From: CAWDMC01 sp963803295
Lineage (GTDB): Bacteria; Acidobacteriota; Terriglobia; UBA7540
Assembly (NCBI GenBank): GCA_963803295.1
Contig: CAWDMC010000016.1
Location: 1-64,000, forward strand
DNA: 64,000 nucleotides
Direction: 5' to 3'
Position numbers and translations under genes: made by a program. This document shows positions 1 through 10,470 of this stretch, one piece after another. The notes beneath the pieces are model-generated. The model made no database searches and had not been told where the DNA came from. It worked only from the letters and a program-made list of their open reading frames with translations. How positions within the stretch are numbered: the stretch's first letter is position 1; every line of letters begins with the position of its first letter.

Positions 1-2861
1 ACAAAGGAGTTTCGCCGCCACCGTACCGGTGTTGGTCAGCGTCACCGTCTGCGGGCTGCTGCTAGCACCCACCACCAAGCTGCCGAAACTGAGCGAGGCC
101 GGGGAGAGCGTCAAGATGATGCTGCCAGTACCCGTAGCCGCGCCGCTCAGCGCCAGCTTGTGGGGACTGCCCGGCGCGTTGTCACAAATGGTCACGGTGC
201 CCGACCTTGTCCCTGCCGAGGTGGGAGTGAACCATACGGTCACCCTGCAGGAGGCACCTGCGGGTAAGGTGGAAGGGCAATCGTTGCCCTGGTAGAAGTC
301 GCCGGAGCGACTGATACCAGCGATCTTCAACGTTGTACCGCCCGTGTTCTTCAGCGTCGCGACGTGGGCGGCGCTGGTCGTCCCGACCGCCTGAGCCGCA
401 AAAGTGAAGCTCGTCGGGGTCAGGGTGACTGCTGGGGCGATGCCGCCCGTGCCAGCAAGTAAGAGCTTGTGCGGACTGCCTGCCGCGTCGTCGTTAATAG
501 TAAGGGCGCCGGACCTGGTCCCTGTGGACTGTGGGTTTGAAAGTTACGTTGAGGGTGCATGAGGCGCCTGGGTTTACCTTGCTGCCGCAGTTGTTGGTCT
601 GGGCAAAGTCGCCCGAGACGGCAATACAGGTGATCCTCAACGGTCCGCTGCCAGTGTTCTTCAGCGTCGCTGGCTTGGCGGGGCTCGTGGTGCCCACCGC
701 CTGAGAGGCAAAGGTCAAGCTCGCTGGTGTTAGGGTCACCGCCGGGGCGGCGCCGATGCCGCTCAACAGGATTTTGTGTGGGCTGCCAGCAGCATCGTCC
801 GTGATCGTGATAGCCCCGGAGCGCGTTCCCGTCGCGGTGGGTTTGAAAGTTACGCTGATGATGCAGCCGACGCCCGGCCGGACCCTTGTCCCGCAGTCGT
901 TGGTCTGAGCAAAGTCACCGTTAGCAACGATGCTGGTGATAGAGGAAAGGCCTATGTTCCGCTTAGTATCCCATAGGTGCGACATTCTGCACTGCGCTCA
1001 TGGTTCCCACTGCCCGCGGATCAAAGCTCAAAGCCCAGGGGCCTAGGGCAATACCCGGAGCATTGGTTGCGCTCAGCTTGGCTGACAAAGGTTTCATAAG
1101 GAGAATTATAAGTGCGGCCGCGGAGAGTGGTCTGGAAGGCGCCTGGGTGGTGGGGAAATCGAGGGAAGTGGCACAGCCTGTGACATAGGCGTTGCCAGAG
1201 GCATCGATCGCTATGCGGTGCCCAAGTCGAAGCCACTTCCGCCCAAGTAGGTGGAGTAGAGTAAGGCTGACCCGGCGGCGTTCAGCTTGCTCACAAAGGC
1301 CTCAAGTACTCCCGTAGTAATAAGTCGTTTGGAAGGCGCCCGGAGTGATGGGGAAATCGATGCGTCAGTGTGCCTGTCACTACGGCGTTGCCCGAGGATT
1401 GACCGCTATGCCGGCCTCTAGCCTCTTACTGATTCCACCCAGCGTGGTTGAGTAAACCAGCCCCGATCCAGCGGTATTCAGCTTGGTAACGAAGGCAACC
1501 GTGCTTTCAGCCCAGTAGTCGTAGACCCACCGAAACTGCGTCCTCCCGACCCATATGGAAGGCGCCCGGAGTGATGGGGAAATCCGAGGACTCGGTCGAG
1601 CCGGTCACATAGGCGTTGCCCGAGCCATCGACCACTATGCCATAACCGCTGGTCCACCCGGCCCCGATGTATCGCGGACTTCCGCCCAGGTAGGTTGAGT
1701 AAACCAGGGCCGAGCCAGCCGAATTGAGCTTGGTTACAAACGCGATGGTGCATGCTAGGTAGGCAAATTCGGAATCGGAGCAATAATCGCCCCTAACGTA
1801 AGTCGTCCGAAAGGCGCTCGGAGTTACCGGGAAATTGGCGGACTCCGTGGTGCCTGTCACGTAGGCATCACCCGAGGCATCGACTGCTATGCCCAGGTGC
1901 CGTCGCCTTTATTCCGCCCAGATAGGTCGAGTAGACCAAGGCTGAGCCGGAGACGTTTAGCTTGCTGACAAACGCATCGCCGAGGCTGCTGCCGAAAAAC
2001 AAGGCATCGCCGCCGCCGTAGCCGGTCTGGAATGCGCCCGGCGTCGCGGGGAAGTCGGGGGAGTGGGTGCCGCCGGTAATATAGGCGTTGCCCGACGCAT
2101 CGACCGCGATGCCATTGCCGCGGTTTCAGCGCTTCCTCCCAGATAGGTCGAGTAAACTAAGGCTGAACCGTCGGCGCTGAGCTTACTGACAAAGGCATCG
2201 TCAATGCAGAAGGAATAAGCGCAAGTGCCTCCGCCGAAAGTGGTCTGGAAGGTGCCCTGAGTGACGGGGAAGTCCGAGGACTCGGTGGCGCCCGTCACGT
2301 AGGCGTTGCCCGACGCATCGACCGCTATAGCTACGCCGGAATCAGCGCCGCTTCCGCCCAGGTAGGTGGAGTAAACCAAGGCCGAGCCGGCGGCGTTCAG
2401 CTTGGTGACAAAGGCATCCCCCCCGTACCCAACGGTGCAGCTACCGCAGGCGGTCTGGAAGGCGTCCGGGGTGGTGGGGAAATCAGAAGAACCGGCCGTG
2501 CCAGTAACATAGGCGTTGCCCGAGGCGTCGACCGCTATACCGTAGCCGGATTCGGACTCACTTCCGCCCAGGTAGGTGGAGTAGACCAGCACCGGGTCAA
2601 TCACTAACAGCTTGCTGTGGTCGTAAGGACCGACTTCGAACCGGATGTGGTTCTCACGCTCAAGACGGTATCGGCCTTCGACTAGTGACGAGTGACGAGT
2701 GACAAGTAACGAGCCTGCGACCGAGGGCAGGCCGGGCTGATAGACCACAGGCTTGTGAAAGATGACTTCGCCGCCTTCGGTACCCACCACCAGATCGCCA
2801 TTTCTGTCAACACGTAGGGGCGCCGCTTGCGGTGCCCTCTTGGGCGGGGCAAGCCCCGCCC
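1..2861 (-). pseudogene. SBBP / choice-of-anchor-D repeat protein, decayed and N-terminally missing (gene B)
   Basis: Reading leftwards from about 2814, the translation holds SBBP beta-propeller repeats (recurring YSTYLGG and ASGNAYVTG) and then several choice-of-anchor-D immunoglobulin-like modules (motifs GDFAQTN, VGTTS, AGSPHK) that run off the window edge. Such proteins are usually secreted or cell-surface; function is unknown. There is no proper start: the first part of the gene is replaced by the 3' end of gene A. The frame is broken repeatedly. Near 973 and 532 one extra base separates segments that align when it is removed, and further breaks lie between 1021 and 1960 (open segments 1957-2790, 1507-1860, 1021-1236, 494-985). 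Best described as a degenerate paralogue of gene A, or as a badly assembled repeat region. Confidence 0.75.
2814..2861. repeat. REP-like palindrome at the gene A/gene B junction
   Basis: Begins with GTAGGGGCGCCGCTTGCGG and contains the perfect 20-bp palindrome at 2842-2861. It is nearly identical to the copy at 4799-4850 but lacks the right-hand CCTAC end, because the sequence switches to the 3' end of gene A exactly here. Confidence 0.75.
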
Positions 2862-4798
2862 TGCAAAGGTCAAGCTCACCGGTGTCAGACTGACTACAGG
2901 GATGCCTCCGCTGCCAGTCAGCGGCAGTTTATGCGGGCTGCCCGCCGCATTGTCGGTGATGGTGACGGCCCCGGTGCGTGTTCCCGCGGTCGTGGGCGTG
3001 AAGGTGACGCTGAGCGTACAGAAGCCCGCCGGCGCGACGCTGGCCGGGCAATCGTTGGTCTGGGCGAAGTCGCCACTGGCAACCATGTTGGTGATGTTCA
3101 AAGCCTTGGTGCCGGCATTGCCCAGCCGCACCTTCTTAACGGCGCTGGTCGTGCCCACGGCCTGCGGTGCGAAGGTCAAACTCGACGGGGTCAGTGCGAG
3201 AACAGGTGCAGCGGCAAAGCTTATCTTCGCCACGAAGGCGTCCCTGTCCCAGCCGCAAGTGGTCTGGAAGGCGCCCGGGGTCGTGGGGAAATCAGGCCCT
3301 GTATCCCCTGTGACATAGGCGTTGCCCGCAGCATCGACCGCTATGCCACTGCCCTGGGCGCCACCACTTCCGCCGAGGTAGGTGGAGTAGAGCAGAGCAG
3401 AGCCTTCGGCGTTCAGCTCGCTGACAAAAGCATCGATCCCGCCCGCCGACACGGTCTGGAAGGCACCCGGCGTTGTGGGGAAATTGGATGATTCGGTCGA
3501 GCCTGTGACATAGGCATTGCCCGAGGCATCGACGGCTATGCCCGCGCCAGCGTCGTAGTAGTTACTTCCGCCCAGGTAGGTGGAGTAGAGCAGGGCCGAG
3601 CCCGTGGCGTTCAGCTTACTTACAAAGCCTGAGCCGTAAGTGGTCTGTAAGGCCCCCGGAGTGGTCGGAAAATTCGAGGAAAAGGTTGCCCCCGTGACAT
3701 AGGCGTTGCCCGAAGCATCGATCGCTATGCCGACACCATGGTCAAACCCACTTCCGCGCAAATAGGTGGAGTAGAGCAGGGCAGAGCCGGCAGCGTTCAG
3801 CTTGCTGACATAGGCATCGCCGCCCCCGCCGTAAGTCGCCTGGAAGGCGCCGGGGGTGGTGGGGAAATCGGACGACTCTGTATAGCCTGTGACATAGGCG
3901 TTGCCCGAGCCATCGATCGCTAACTCATCGCCTTCGTCGAGGCCCCTTCCGCCCAGGTAGGTGGAGTACAGCAGGGCCGAGCCGGCAGCGTTCAGCTTGC
4001 TGACAAAGGCATCCCTGCCCCCGCCGTAAGTGGCCTGGAAGGCGCCAGGGGTGGTGGGAAAATCGGGCGAGAAGGTATAGGCTGCGACGTAGGCGTTGCC
4101 CGAGGCATCGACCGCTATGCCACCGCCCACCTCGGTGCCACTTCCGCCCAGGTAGGTGGAGTACATCAGGGCCGAGCCAGTGGCGTTTAGCTTGCTCACA
4201 AAGGCGTCGGCCTGCCCACCGTAAGTGGTCTGGAAGGCGCCCGCAGTGGTGGGGAAATCTGGAGGACTAGTCTCGGTACCACTGGCGTAGCCGGTGACAT
4301 AGGCGTTTCCAGAGGCATCGACCGCTATGCCACCGCCCACCTCGGTGCCACTTCCGCCCAGGTAGGTGGAGTACATCAGGGCCGAGCCAGTGGCGTTCAG
4401 CTTGCCGACAAAGACGTCCACGGAACGCCCATAAGTAGTCTGGAACGTGCCCGGTGTAGTGGGGAAATCGGAGGAACCGGTCTCGCCTGTGACATAGGCG
4501 TTGCCCGAGGCATCCACCGCTATGCCGGAGCCCCGGTCATGTTCAGTTCCACCGCCGAGGTAGGTTGAGTAGGCCAGCACGGGGTCAATGACGACGGGGC
4601 GCCGACGGTCGTACGGTGCCAGGTTGAATGATATTGTCGATTGCCGATTGTCGATTGCCGATTGCGGAGTACTAAGAACGTAGCGGGCCTCGATAGGACG
4701 CCTGTTGCCATCGTCGTTCTGCTGATAAACAACGGGCTTATGGAAGATGACCTCGCCGCCGTCGGTACCGACCACCAGATCGCCATTCCTGTCAACAC

Positions 4799-4850
4799 GT
4801 AGGGGCGCCGCTTGCGGCGCCCTTTCGGGCAGGGCAAGCCCCGCCCCTAC
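4799..4850. repeat. REP/BIME-like element inside coding sequence
   Basis: 52 bp starting GTAG and ending CTAC. It consists of two head-out hairpins, each of the form GTAGGGGCG with a TTGC loop. It is translated in frame by gene A (residues around LPERAPQAAPLR). Confidence 0.8.
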
Positions 4851-5140
4851 GTCCAGCGCGATCTGGCTGGGATCGGCGCCCGGGTGAACCACGAAATCGT
4901 ATTCCAGTTGCCGCTGGTTGCCGTAATACACCAGGTCCACGCCGGGATAGACGTCCCTGTACTTCACCTTGGCGTAGTTCGCTACGTTAGTTCGCCACTT
5001 CTTGGGATCGGTGCCGATGAAGTAGTTGCTTTTGCCCTGCAATTCGTCCAGTCCGCTGACTTTGGCGTGCACGTTGGCGCCGACCAGTTTCATGCGCAGC
5101 ATGGCTGGAGTTCGGGATTCGAGGTCTGGGAGCGGCTCCT

Positions 5141-5170
5141 GTAGCGCAGACCCCGGCTTTGGGTCTGCGG
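5141..5170 (+). repeat. REP-like hairpin, GTAGCGCAGACC type
   Basis: GTAG head followed by the stem CGCAGACCC / GGGTCTGCG with a short loop. It lies in the open frame of gene A in opposite orientation to the copies at 5215-5247 and 5494-5526. Confidence 0.75.
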
Positions 5171-5214
5171 TTCTTGAATTGATTTCTACGGGTGATCGCA
5201 ACAACCCCGGAAAA

Positions 5215-5247
5215 GCCGCAGACCTAAAAGCGAGGTCTGCGCTACCC
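5215..5247 (-). repeat. REP-like hairpin, GTAGCGCAGACC type
   Basis: 33 bp; on the minus strand GGGTAGCGCAGACC, loop, GGTCTGCGGC. It encodes in frame the peptide GSADLAFRSAA of gene A, and is homologous to the 33-bp copy at 5494-5526. Confidence 0.75.
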
Positions 5248-5253
5248 GGACGT

Positions 5254-5276
5254 GCCGCCCTGAAGGGCGGCGCTAC
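5254..5276 (-). repeat. REP-like hairpin, GTAGCGCCGCCC type
   Basis: On the minus strand GTAGCGCCGCCC TTCA GGGCGGC: the same GTAG head with a different palindromic stem. Located 6 bp from the preceding element and within the gene A frame. Confidence 0.7.
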
Positions 5277-5493
5277 TGACTCCTGACTCCTGACTCCTGG
5301 CTTCTTCAAGGCAAGTACCGCCTCGCTCCCGGTGAGAAACAGGCTGTACCCGCTGCCCCGCGACAGGAATTTTACCTGCGGATCGGTTTATCCCCGATTG
5401 ATCTCAAAACTTAGCGGCAGCTTGCCGTAGGCTGTTGCCAGCCGGGGCTGCGCGGCTTGCGGTGCACGCCCTGTTACCGAATCATCCACAACC

Positions 5494-5526
5494 GCCGCGG
5501 ACCTCAACAACAGGTCCACGCTACCC
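5494..5526 (-). repeat. REP-like hairpin, GTAGCGTGGACC type
   Basis: 33 bp on the minus strand, GGGTAGCGTGGACC, loop, GGTCCGCGGC. It is read in frame by gene A as GSVDLLLRSAA and aligns position by position with 5215-5247. Confidence 0.75.
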
Positions 5527-5663
5527 GCTTTGCCTGCGGGCACTCGCAGCGGCGTTTCAATGATCAGAATGGAAATGAAGACGAAACAGACGGCGATCGC
5601 GGTCGCCCCTAGGACCATCCGATGCCGGATAGGCCGGACAGGAATGAAGCCTTGCTTCTTCAT

Positions 5664-6338
5664 GATTAACCTCCAGAAATGTCGGAGCTGAATGGGCGCG
5701 CTGAGCTTGGAAGGTGGTCTGTAGGTCGCCAGTGGCAGGCGCTGGCGTAGCGCTCCCTCACGTTTTTCCGTTGCTGCTATTAACTGCCTAATTTCGGGCG
5801 CTCACAGTGACGCCGGTCACCCATGGGAGTGACTTAGATCACCCGAGCTGCTGGAGCGCTGGACGCGCTACCAACGGGCAGGGAAAACTCGACCGAGAGG
5901 GAGTTCGGAAACATGAAGCTCAGGAGACTGCCAAGCCAGGCGCCAGCAATGGATCCAAGCAACAGCCCTGCCAGGAGTGGCAGCCGTGTGGTTCCCCATT
6001 CCTAGGAATCGACTCGACTCACAGTCCCCGCGATCGAAGTCCAAAGTGGCGAAACTCGCCGATTTTCCGCTCAAATCCCGCTTGTTTTCCGCACCTTTTC
6101 CGCTCGGTGCCTAGCGTGAGATTCCGGCTTTGCTAGGATCGGGCGGGATGCCCCCGAGGTGCCTCTCGGCAGCCTGGCGACGGGATCTGCAGATCGCATT
6201 CGATTCTTTTCACAGGCGGCAGTGGGTTGAACTCGAATGGAGACCCTGACCGACGCCGATTTCATCTGCTCAACACATCTAAAGAGATGTAGGTCGAAGA
6301 GGGGGAAATTGCTTGGAGGATCAGAAAGCGAGGACCCA
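5664..6338. other. intergenic stretch, no gene recognised
   Basis: 675 bp between the divergent SBBP gene A and the SYLF gene. No convincing protein in any frame. At 5806-5845 there is an alternation of GTGAC and GTCAC half-sites (GTGACGCCGGTCAC followed by another GTGAC) that could be a regulator site for either divergent gene; this is only a pattern observation. Confidence 0.4.
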
Positions 6339-7046
6339 ATGAAAATAATGAAAATAAGGTGGTTAGTATTTGTTGTCCTGGCAATGGTGCCCGGCCTGTT
6401 GTTGGCCGGAGATGAGAGCCGCGCGGATGCCCATAAGCTGATGCGCGAATCAGCCGAGGTATTCCACGAGATTATGGGTGCCCCCGACAAAGGAGTGCCA
6501 CAGGAGATTCTGGAGAAGGCGCAGTGCATCGGCATTGTGCCTAATCTAAAGCGCGCAGGATTCGTGGTCGGAGCCAAATACGGCAAGGGAATACTGGTTT
6601 GCCGTACGGCAGATGGCTGGAGCGCGCCTTCCGTTGTTCGCATTGAAGGCGGGAGCATCGGATTCCAGATCGGTGCAGGCGAGACGGACCTCGTGTTCAT
6701 TGTCCAGAACAAATCCGGTGAAGAGAAACTGATGAAGAACAAATTTACCCTTGGCGCGGATGCGTCCGTAATGGCAGGTCCCGTCGGGAGGACTGGCGAA
6801 GCCGAGACCGACGCCCAGATGCGGGCCGAGATTCTCTCCTATTCGCGCGCCCGCGGCGTGTTCGCCGGCATTTCGCTGGAGGGCGCGACGCTACGTCCGG
6901 ATAACGACGAGAACGTGGCGCTTTACGGGGCCGACACGACACAGCATGGAATCCTGACGGGAACCGTTAGTCGTCCTGCGGAGGCGAGTGAGCTGTATAC
7001 GGCTCTCCGGCAGTACACGAGCTCGGGGTCGCACGCGGGTCTCTAG
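6339..7046 (+). CDS. SYLF/YSC84-domain lipid-binding protein
   Basis: About 235 residues. A lysine-rich start and hydrophobic stretch (LVFVVLAMVPGLLLAG) form a signal peptide; the remainder is a single YSC84/SYLF domain (AQCIGIVPNLKRAGFVVG, GFQIGAGETDLVFIV, GRTGEAETDA, EILSYSRARGVFAGISLEG). The family binds phosphoinositides in eukaryotes; bacterial members are exported and poorly characterised, probably envelope associated. I chose ATG 6339 because the upstream extension to 6237 would bury the signal peptide. It stands alone, pointing away from gene A and converging on the amidase gene. Confidence 0.9.
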   Translation: MKIMKIRWLVFVVLAMVPGLLLAGDESRADAHKLMRESAEVFHEIMGAPDKGVPQEILEKAQCIGIVPNLKRAGFVVGAKYGKGILVCRTADGWSAPSVVRIEGGSIGFQIGAGETDLVFIVQNKSGEEKLMKNKFTLGADASVMAGPVGRTGEAETDAQMRAEILSYSRARGVFAGISLEGATLRPDNDENVALYGADTTQHGILTGTVSRPAEASELYTALRQYTSSGSHAGL

Positions 7047-7127
7047 CCGCGTAGGCCTCTGGGCAGCTAAGAGAGGTTAGCTAGCCTAACTGTCTTGGCT
7101 GCCCTCACTAATTCGTTTTGGGAACTT

Positions 7128-9410
7128 CTACTTGACGGCGGTGGAGGTTGCGGCTACAGCTTCGATTGTGCCTGTTGGGGAAAGGGGCGGGGTGGCCTTC
7201 TGCGCCACGCGGATGCCGCCCAAACTGTCGGTGTAACGCTCGATTCCGCTAAACAGAGCCTCGGCAATATTCTCGCGATAGGTGGCTTTTTTAAGATTGC
7301 GTTCGTCGCGGGGATTAGTAATGAAAGAAATCTCGGCCAAGATGGAAGGCATGTTGGCGCCGATCAGCACCACGAAAGGCGCCCTTTTCACGCCGCGGTT
7401 GCGCTGCGCGTTCCCGTCCTTAACGACCTCGTTCCACAACGATCGCTGCACGCTGCCGGCGAGATCCTGGGACTCTTTCACTTTCTCCGTGAGCGCAATC
7501 CTCTGAATCAGCGTCTGCAGGTCGTGCACGTTCTCGCCTGAGGTCGCATTTTCTCGTGAGGCCACTTCCAGAGCATGCCTATCCGAGGTGAAATTGAGAT
7601 AGAAGGTCTCGATCCCTCGCGCGCTGGGATCGCTGCTGGCGTTGGCGTGAATGGAAATGAAGAGGTCTGCGCCTCTTTGATTGGCAACGGCAGTGCGCTC
7701 CTGCAAGGGAATAAAAGTGTCGTCGGATCGTGTGAGGATAACCTCGGCGCCTGCCTTGTCCTCGAGGAGCCGCTTAAGCCGCAGGGCGACGTCCAGGACC
7801 ACGTCCTTCTCGCGCACTCCGTGCGGACCGATGGTCCCCGTATCATGCCCGCCATGACCTGCATCAATCACGATACGGCTGATTTTCAGCCCCAGAACAC
7901 GCGTGAGGGTGCGCGAGCCGGACCTCGTGGTCGCAGATGGCGGCAGGGTCCGCGGTTGGGCGCGCGCCAGATCTGGCGCGGGTAATGTCGCGGCCAAAGC
8001 GCTGTCCGCATCATTCCTCGATTGCCGCGCCGAAGCGGCGCCGGCTCCTGCCGTCGTCCCTTGCCCGGAGGGGAAGATCGCTTGGTTGGAAGGGGAGGCA
8101 GGAAGCGCTGTCGCGATTTCGTTCGTCCGCCCGCTCGTCAGATCCGCTCTTGAAGCCACCCGCGATTTGCTCACATCTTCTTGCTTGATCGGCGAAGCGC
8201 CGGCAAGCGGCCGTCGCGATGTGGGGCCTCCCAAACGGTTGGCATCCGCGATCAAGGAGGAAACACGGTCGGAACTCGACTTGCCGTGGATGTCGATGAC
8301 CAGGCGGAAGGGATTTGGCAGGGAAAAAACCGAATAGTCAGAAAGCTGGTTCAAGTCAAGCACGGTGCGAGTGATCCCGTTCTGGAATTGCCCGATACGG
8401 ATTTCTCGCAGGAAAGCATCATTCAATGAAAACGATCTGCCCAGCAGGTCATGACTGGGCTCGGCGCCGCGAAGATCAAACACCAGACGTTCCGGATGGT
8501 CCATGCGCGAGCTGGTGAACTGCACTTCATCGCTGATCGTCAAGACCACGCGCACGTAATTCGGACCTTTCCAACAGCGCACGCCGGTGAGCCGCGCGAA
8601 TGCTGCGCTATCGGGAGCCTTTAGAGGTTGTTCGGATCCCGAGTGGGTCATGGCACCAGGACTCTGAGCCAAAACCGGAGGGTTATTGCCAAGCGTTACC
8701 GGTTTGGTCGCGAGTGGCTTGGTCACCTCCGCGCTGGGATGCACCGGTGGCGAATTAGCCGGAGCACCAGTCGCGATCTCGCTCATCTGCCTCAGCCGCG
8801 ATCTCGCCTCGCGAGCCTTGGCTGTGCCGGGATAAGCATCGATTACCTGCTGGTAGGCGCGGCGCGCATCCTCGGGGCGAGCTAACGCCGCCCGGTAAAT
8901 CTCGGCAATGCTATAGATGGCGTCACGGGAAATTTCCGTGTGCGGATACTGCCGGCTAAGAATACGGTAAACCTTAATTGCCGATTCATAATGAGTATCA
9001 CGGGCAAAGGTGCGGGCCATCTCCTCGTACAACTGCGCGGCCGTGGCCAGAGCTGCCGGACTGTCGCGGTACCTCGGGTAATTCGAGAAGACCAACACAA
9101 AAGCATGGATCACCTCGCGGTACTCGCTGGCCGACCGCGCCTTTTCCGGCTGTGCCTCCAACTGGGCACGCAGGCGCGAGGCCCGATCGTACGCCTGAAT
9201 GGCGCCATCGGGCCGCGATGCGTCGCCCCCTGCCCACGCGGGAACAAACGTCGCGGTCAGGAGAGACATGGCCAACGCCAAGCGAACCCGGCCTCCGAAA
9301 CCGTGCCCACTCAGGTTGCGCCGCGGGTGAGTCTGGTTTGTCACTCTGCCCGAGACTATTTGTCCACCGTCGTTCACGGTCGAAAACCCCCGAGTACCGG
9401 TTACGGCCAT
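7128..9410 (-). CDS. N-acetylmuramoyl-L-alanine amidase with AMIN domain and TPR-like N-terminus
   Basis: About 760 residues. Order: export signal (LALAMSLLTATFVPAWAGG, near residues 42-62), helical TPR-like repeats (about 70-210), AMIN domain (about 270-375, with VRVVLTISDEV and RLVFDLRG), a low-complexity linker, then Amidase_3 (about 513-735). Zinc-site motifs are visible: IDAGHGGHD, GVREKD, SIHANA and ILAEISFITN. The enzyme cleaves the amide bond between MurNAc and the stem peptide in the periplasm during cell separation; AMIN anchors it to peptidoglycan. The start is uncertain: GTG at 9344 would give a shorter pre-signal region than ATG 9410. It is followed by another wall hydrolase gene upstream on the same strand, consistent with a cell-wall remodelling pair. 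Confidence 0.9.
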   Translation of the reverse strand: MAVTGTRGFSTVNDGGQIVSGRVTNQTHPRRNLSGHGFGGRVRLALAMSLLTATFVPAWAGGDASRPDGAIQAYDRASRLRAQLEAQPEKARSASEYREVIHAFVLVFSNYPRYRDSPAALATAAQLYEEMARTFARDTHYESAIKVYRILSRQYPHTEISRDAIYSIAEIYRAALARPEDARRAYQQVIDAYPGTAKAREARSRLRQMSEIATGAPANSPPVHPSAEVTKPLATKPVTLGNNPPVLAQSPGAMTHSGSEQPLKAPDSAAFARLTGVRCWKGPNYVRVVLTISDEVQFTSSRMDHPERLVFDLRGAEPSHDLLGRSFSLNDAFLREIRIGQFQNGITRTVLDLNQLSDYSVFSLPNPFRLVIDIHGKSSSDRVSSLIADANRLGGPTSRRPLAGASPIKQEDVSKSRVASRADLTSGRTNEIATALPASPSNQAIFPSGQGTTAGAGAASARQSRNDADSALAATLPAPDLARAQPRTLPPSATTRSGSRTLTRVLGLKISRIVIDAGHGGHDTGTIGPHGVREKDVVLDVALRLKRLLEDKAGAEVILTRSDDTFIPLQERTAVANQRGADLFISIHANASSDPSARGIETFYLNFTSDRHALEVASRENATSGENVHDLQTLIQRIALTEKVKESQDLAGSVQRSLWNEVVKDGNAQRNRGVKRAPFVVLIGANMPSILAEISFITNPRDERNLKKATYRENIAEALFSGIERYTDSLGGIRVAQKATPPLSPTGTIEAVAATSTAVK

Positions 9411-9576
9411 TTAGTGCGGAAGCTTATTTCCGGGAAACGAAAGCATCCGACATTCGCCGGGTTGGTCGGACCGATTGTCCAATCCAGTTCTCCGGAGTCG
9501 AATATTCAATTTAACCGCTTTTACTGTCAAAGTATTGCTATTTTGTTAATTCCGAAACGGTATCTTTCGACGAGAC

Positions 9577-10470
9577 TCATTGGCTGTAATGCACAACACC
9601 GGATCCGTCGACATAGCGATAAATCGCCGCCGCGGGGGCGATCCACTCACCCGCGCCCAATGAACCCTGCGCCGACGGGTACCTGCGACCGGCCCAGAGT
9701 TCCGGGGGAGCCGCCGCGTCTCCCGATGCGTAGCGTTCGGTCACGCGACGGACGTAGGCCTGTGTTTCCTGGATTCTGGGGATGCCCTCCGCCCTCAGCA
9801 CGGCATTTTCCCCGGCATTGTAGGCCGCGACAGAAAGGGGAACATCTCCACCAAACATATCGAGCAAATGGCGCAGATAGCTTACCCCACCCCGGACGTT
9901 TTCGGCAGGATCGAAGGGATCTGCCACCCCGAAGCGCCGGGCGGTAGAAGGAATCAATTGCATCAGACCCATAGCACCTTTAGGCGAGAGGGCGCGGGGG
10001 TTGTACTCAGACTCCACCTGGATAATAGCGTGGACGAGTCGCGGGTCAACCTGCGACTCCGTGGCGGTATTCTCGACCAGCCTGTCGAATGGCAGCGGCT
10101 CGATTACCGGGTTTGGCACAGCTGGCCGGTCCGCCAGCGCAGTCGAGCGAGGCCGGAGACTGGAAGCCGTGTCTGAGTCTGCCGCCCGCTGGGCCTGCTG
10201 AGTCCGTCCCACTGCGGCCGTGCCTACTGAGGCCAGCTTGGCAGCCGAAGGACGATTCGACGCTGGGAGTAAACGGCTGTATTTCGCCGATTTTGAGGCC
10301 GCCGTCCGGGAGACAGTAAGAGGACTGGCGTTGACGTAGACGGTGCGACCTTCCGCGTCGACCGCCGCCGCAATCTGCGCTTGAAGGCGTACAGAAAAGA
10401 TCGAAGGCGAGGCGAGCCAAGCGAGGGCGCCAAGCGAGACGAGTTGGGAATACGAACGTGCGAACATCAA
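9577..10470 (-). CDS. lytic transglycosylase (SLT domain)
   Basis: 297 residues with a hydrophobic export signal at the N-terminus. The SLT goose-lysozyme-like domain occupies roughly residues 130-240 and shows the catalytic-Glu motif (HAIIQVESEYNPRALS), GAMGLMQLIPSTA and VAAYNAGE. Both ends carry short DUF4124-like strands (GRTVYVN and GSGVVHYSQ), so the SLT domain appears to be framed by a repeated small motif. Cleaves glycan strands to 1,6-anhydro-MurNAc ends in the periplasm. Lies 166 bp upstream of the amidase gene on the same strand. Confidence 0.92.
   Translation of the reverse strand: MMFARSYSQLVSLGALAWLASPSIFSVRLQAQIAAAVDAEGRTVYVNASPLTVSRTAASKSAKYSRLLPASNRPSAAKLASVGTAAVGRTQQAQRAADSDTASSLRPRSTALADRPAVPNPVIEPLPFDRLVENTATESQVDPRLVHAIIQVESEYNPRALSPKGAMGLMQLIPSTARRFGVADPFDPAENVRGGVSYLRHLLDMFGGDVPLSVAAYNAGENAVLRAEGIPRIQETQAYVRRVTERYASGDAAAPPELWAGRRYPSAQGSLGAGEWIAPAAAIYRYVDGSGVVHYSQ

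Larger units (their letters stand above)
2682..5663 (-). pseudogene. SBBP / choice-of-anchor-D repeat protein, N-terminal nonsense codon and chimeric 3' end (gene A)
   Basis: ATG at 5663 is preceded by GGAGG at a good distance. The first 90 residues contain a membrane/signal segment after a basic start and end with the family motif SFEINRG. The next codon is TAA (5388-5390), where relatives have Gln (INQGQTDPQV style); translation resumes in the same frame with TDPQVKFLSRGSGYSLFL. It then shows the conserved N-terminal domain, about seven to eight SBBP propeller repeats and two choice-of-anchor-D modules. After residues SLTFA the reading frame enters a REP palindrome and continues out of frame through the 5' part of gene B until 2682, giving a nonsense tail. 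Product would be a large exported repeat protein; as it stands it needs stop read-through or is a pseudogene. Confidence 0.8.

Noticed and set aside
2827..3923. Long plus-strand reading frames opposite the SBBP genes
   Set aside because: They mirror the repeat codons of the minus-strand proteins and have no recognisable product.
6071..6742. 223-residue minus-strand frame across the SYLF gene start
   Set aside because: Antisense to a well-supported gene; composition is Ser/Pro/Arg-rich without a domain.
8940..9947. 335-residue plus-strand frame over the amidase/transglycosylase genes
   Set aside because: Shadow of two clear minus-strand enzymes; Arg/Pro-rich with no motif.
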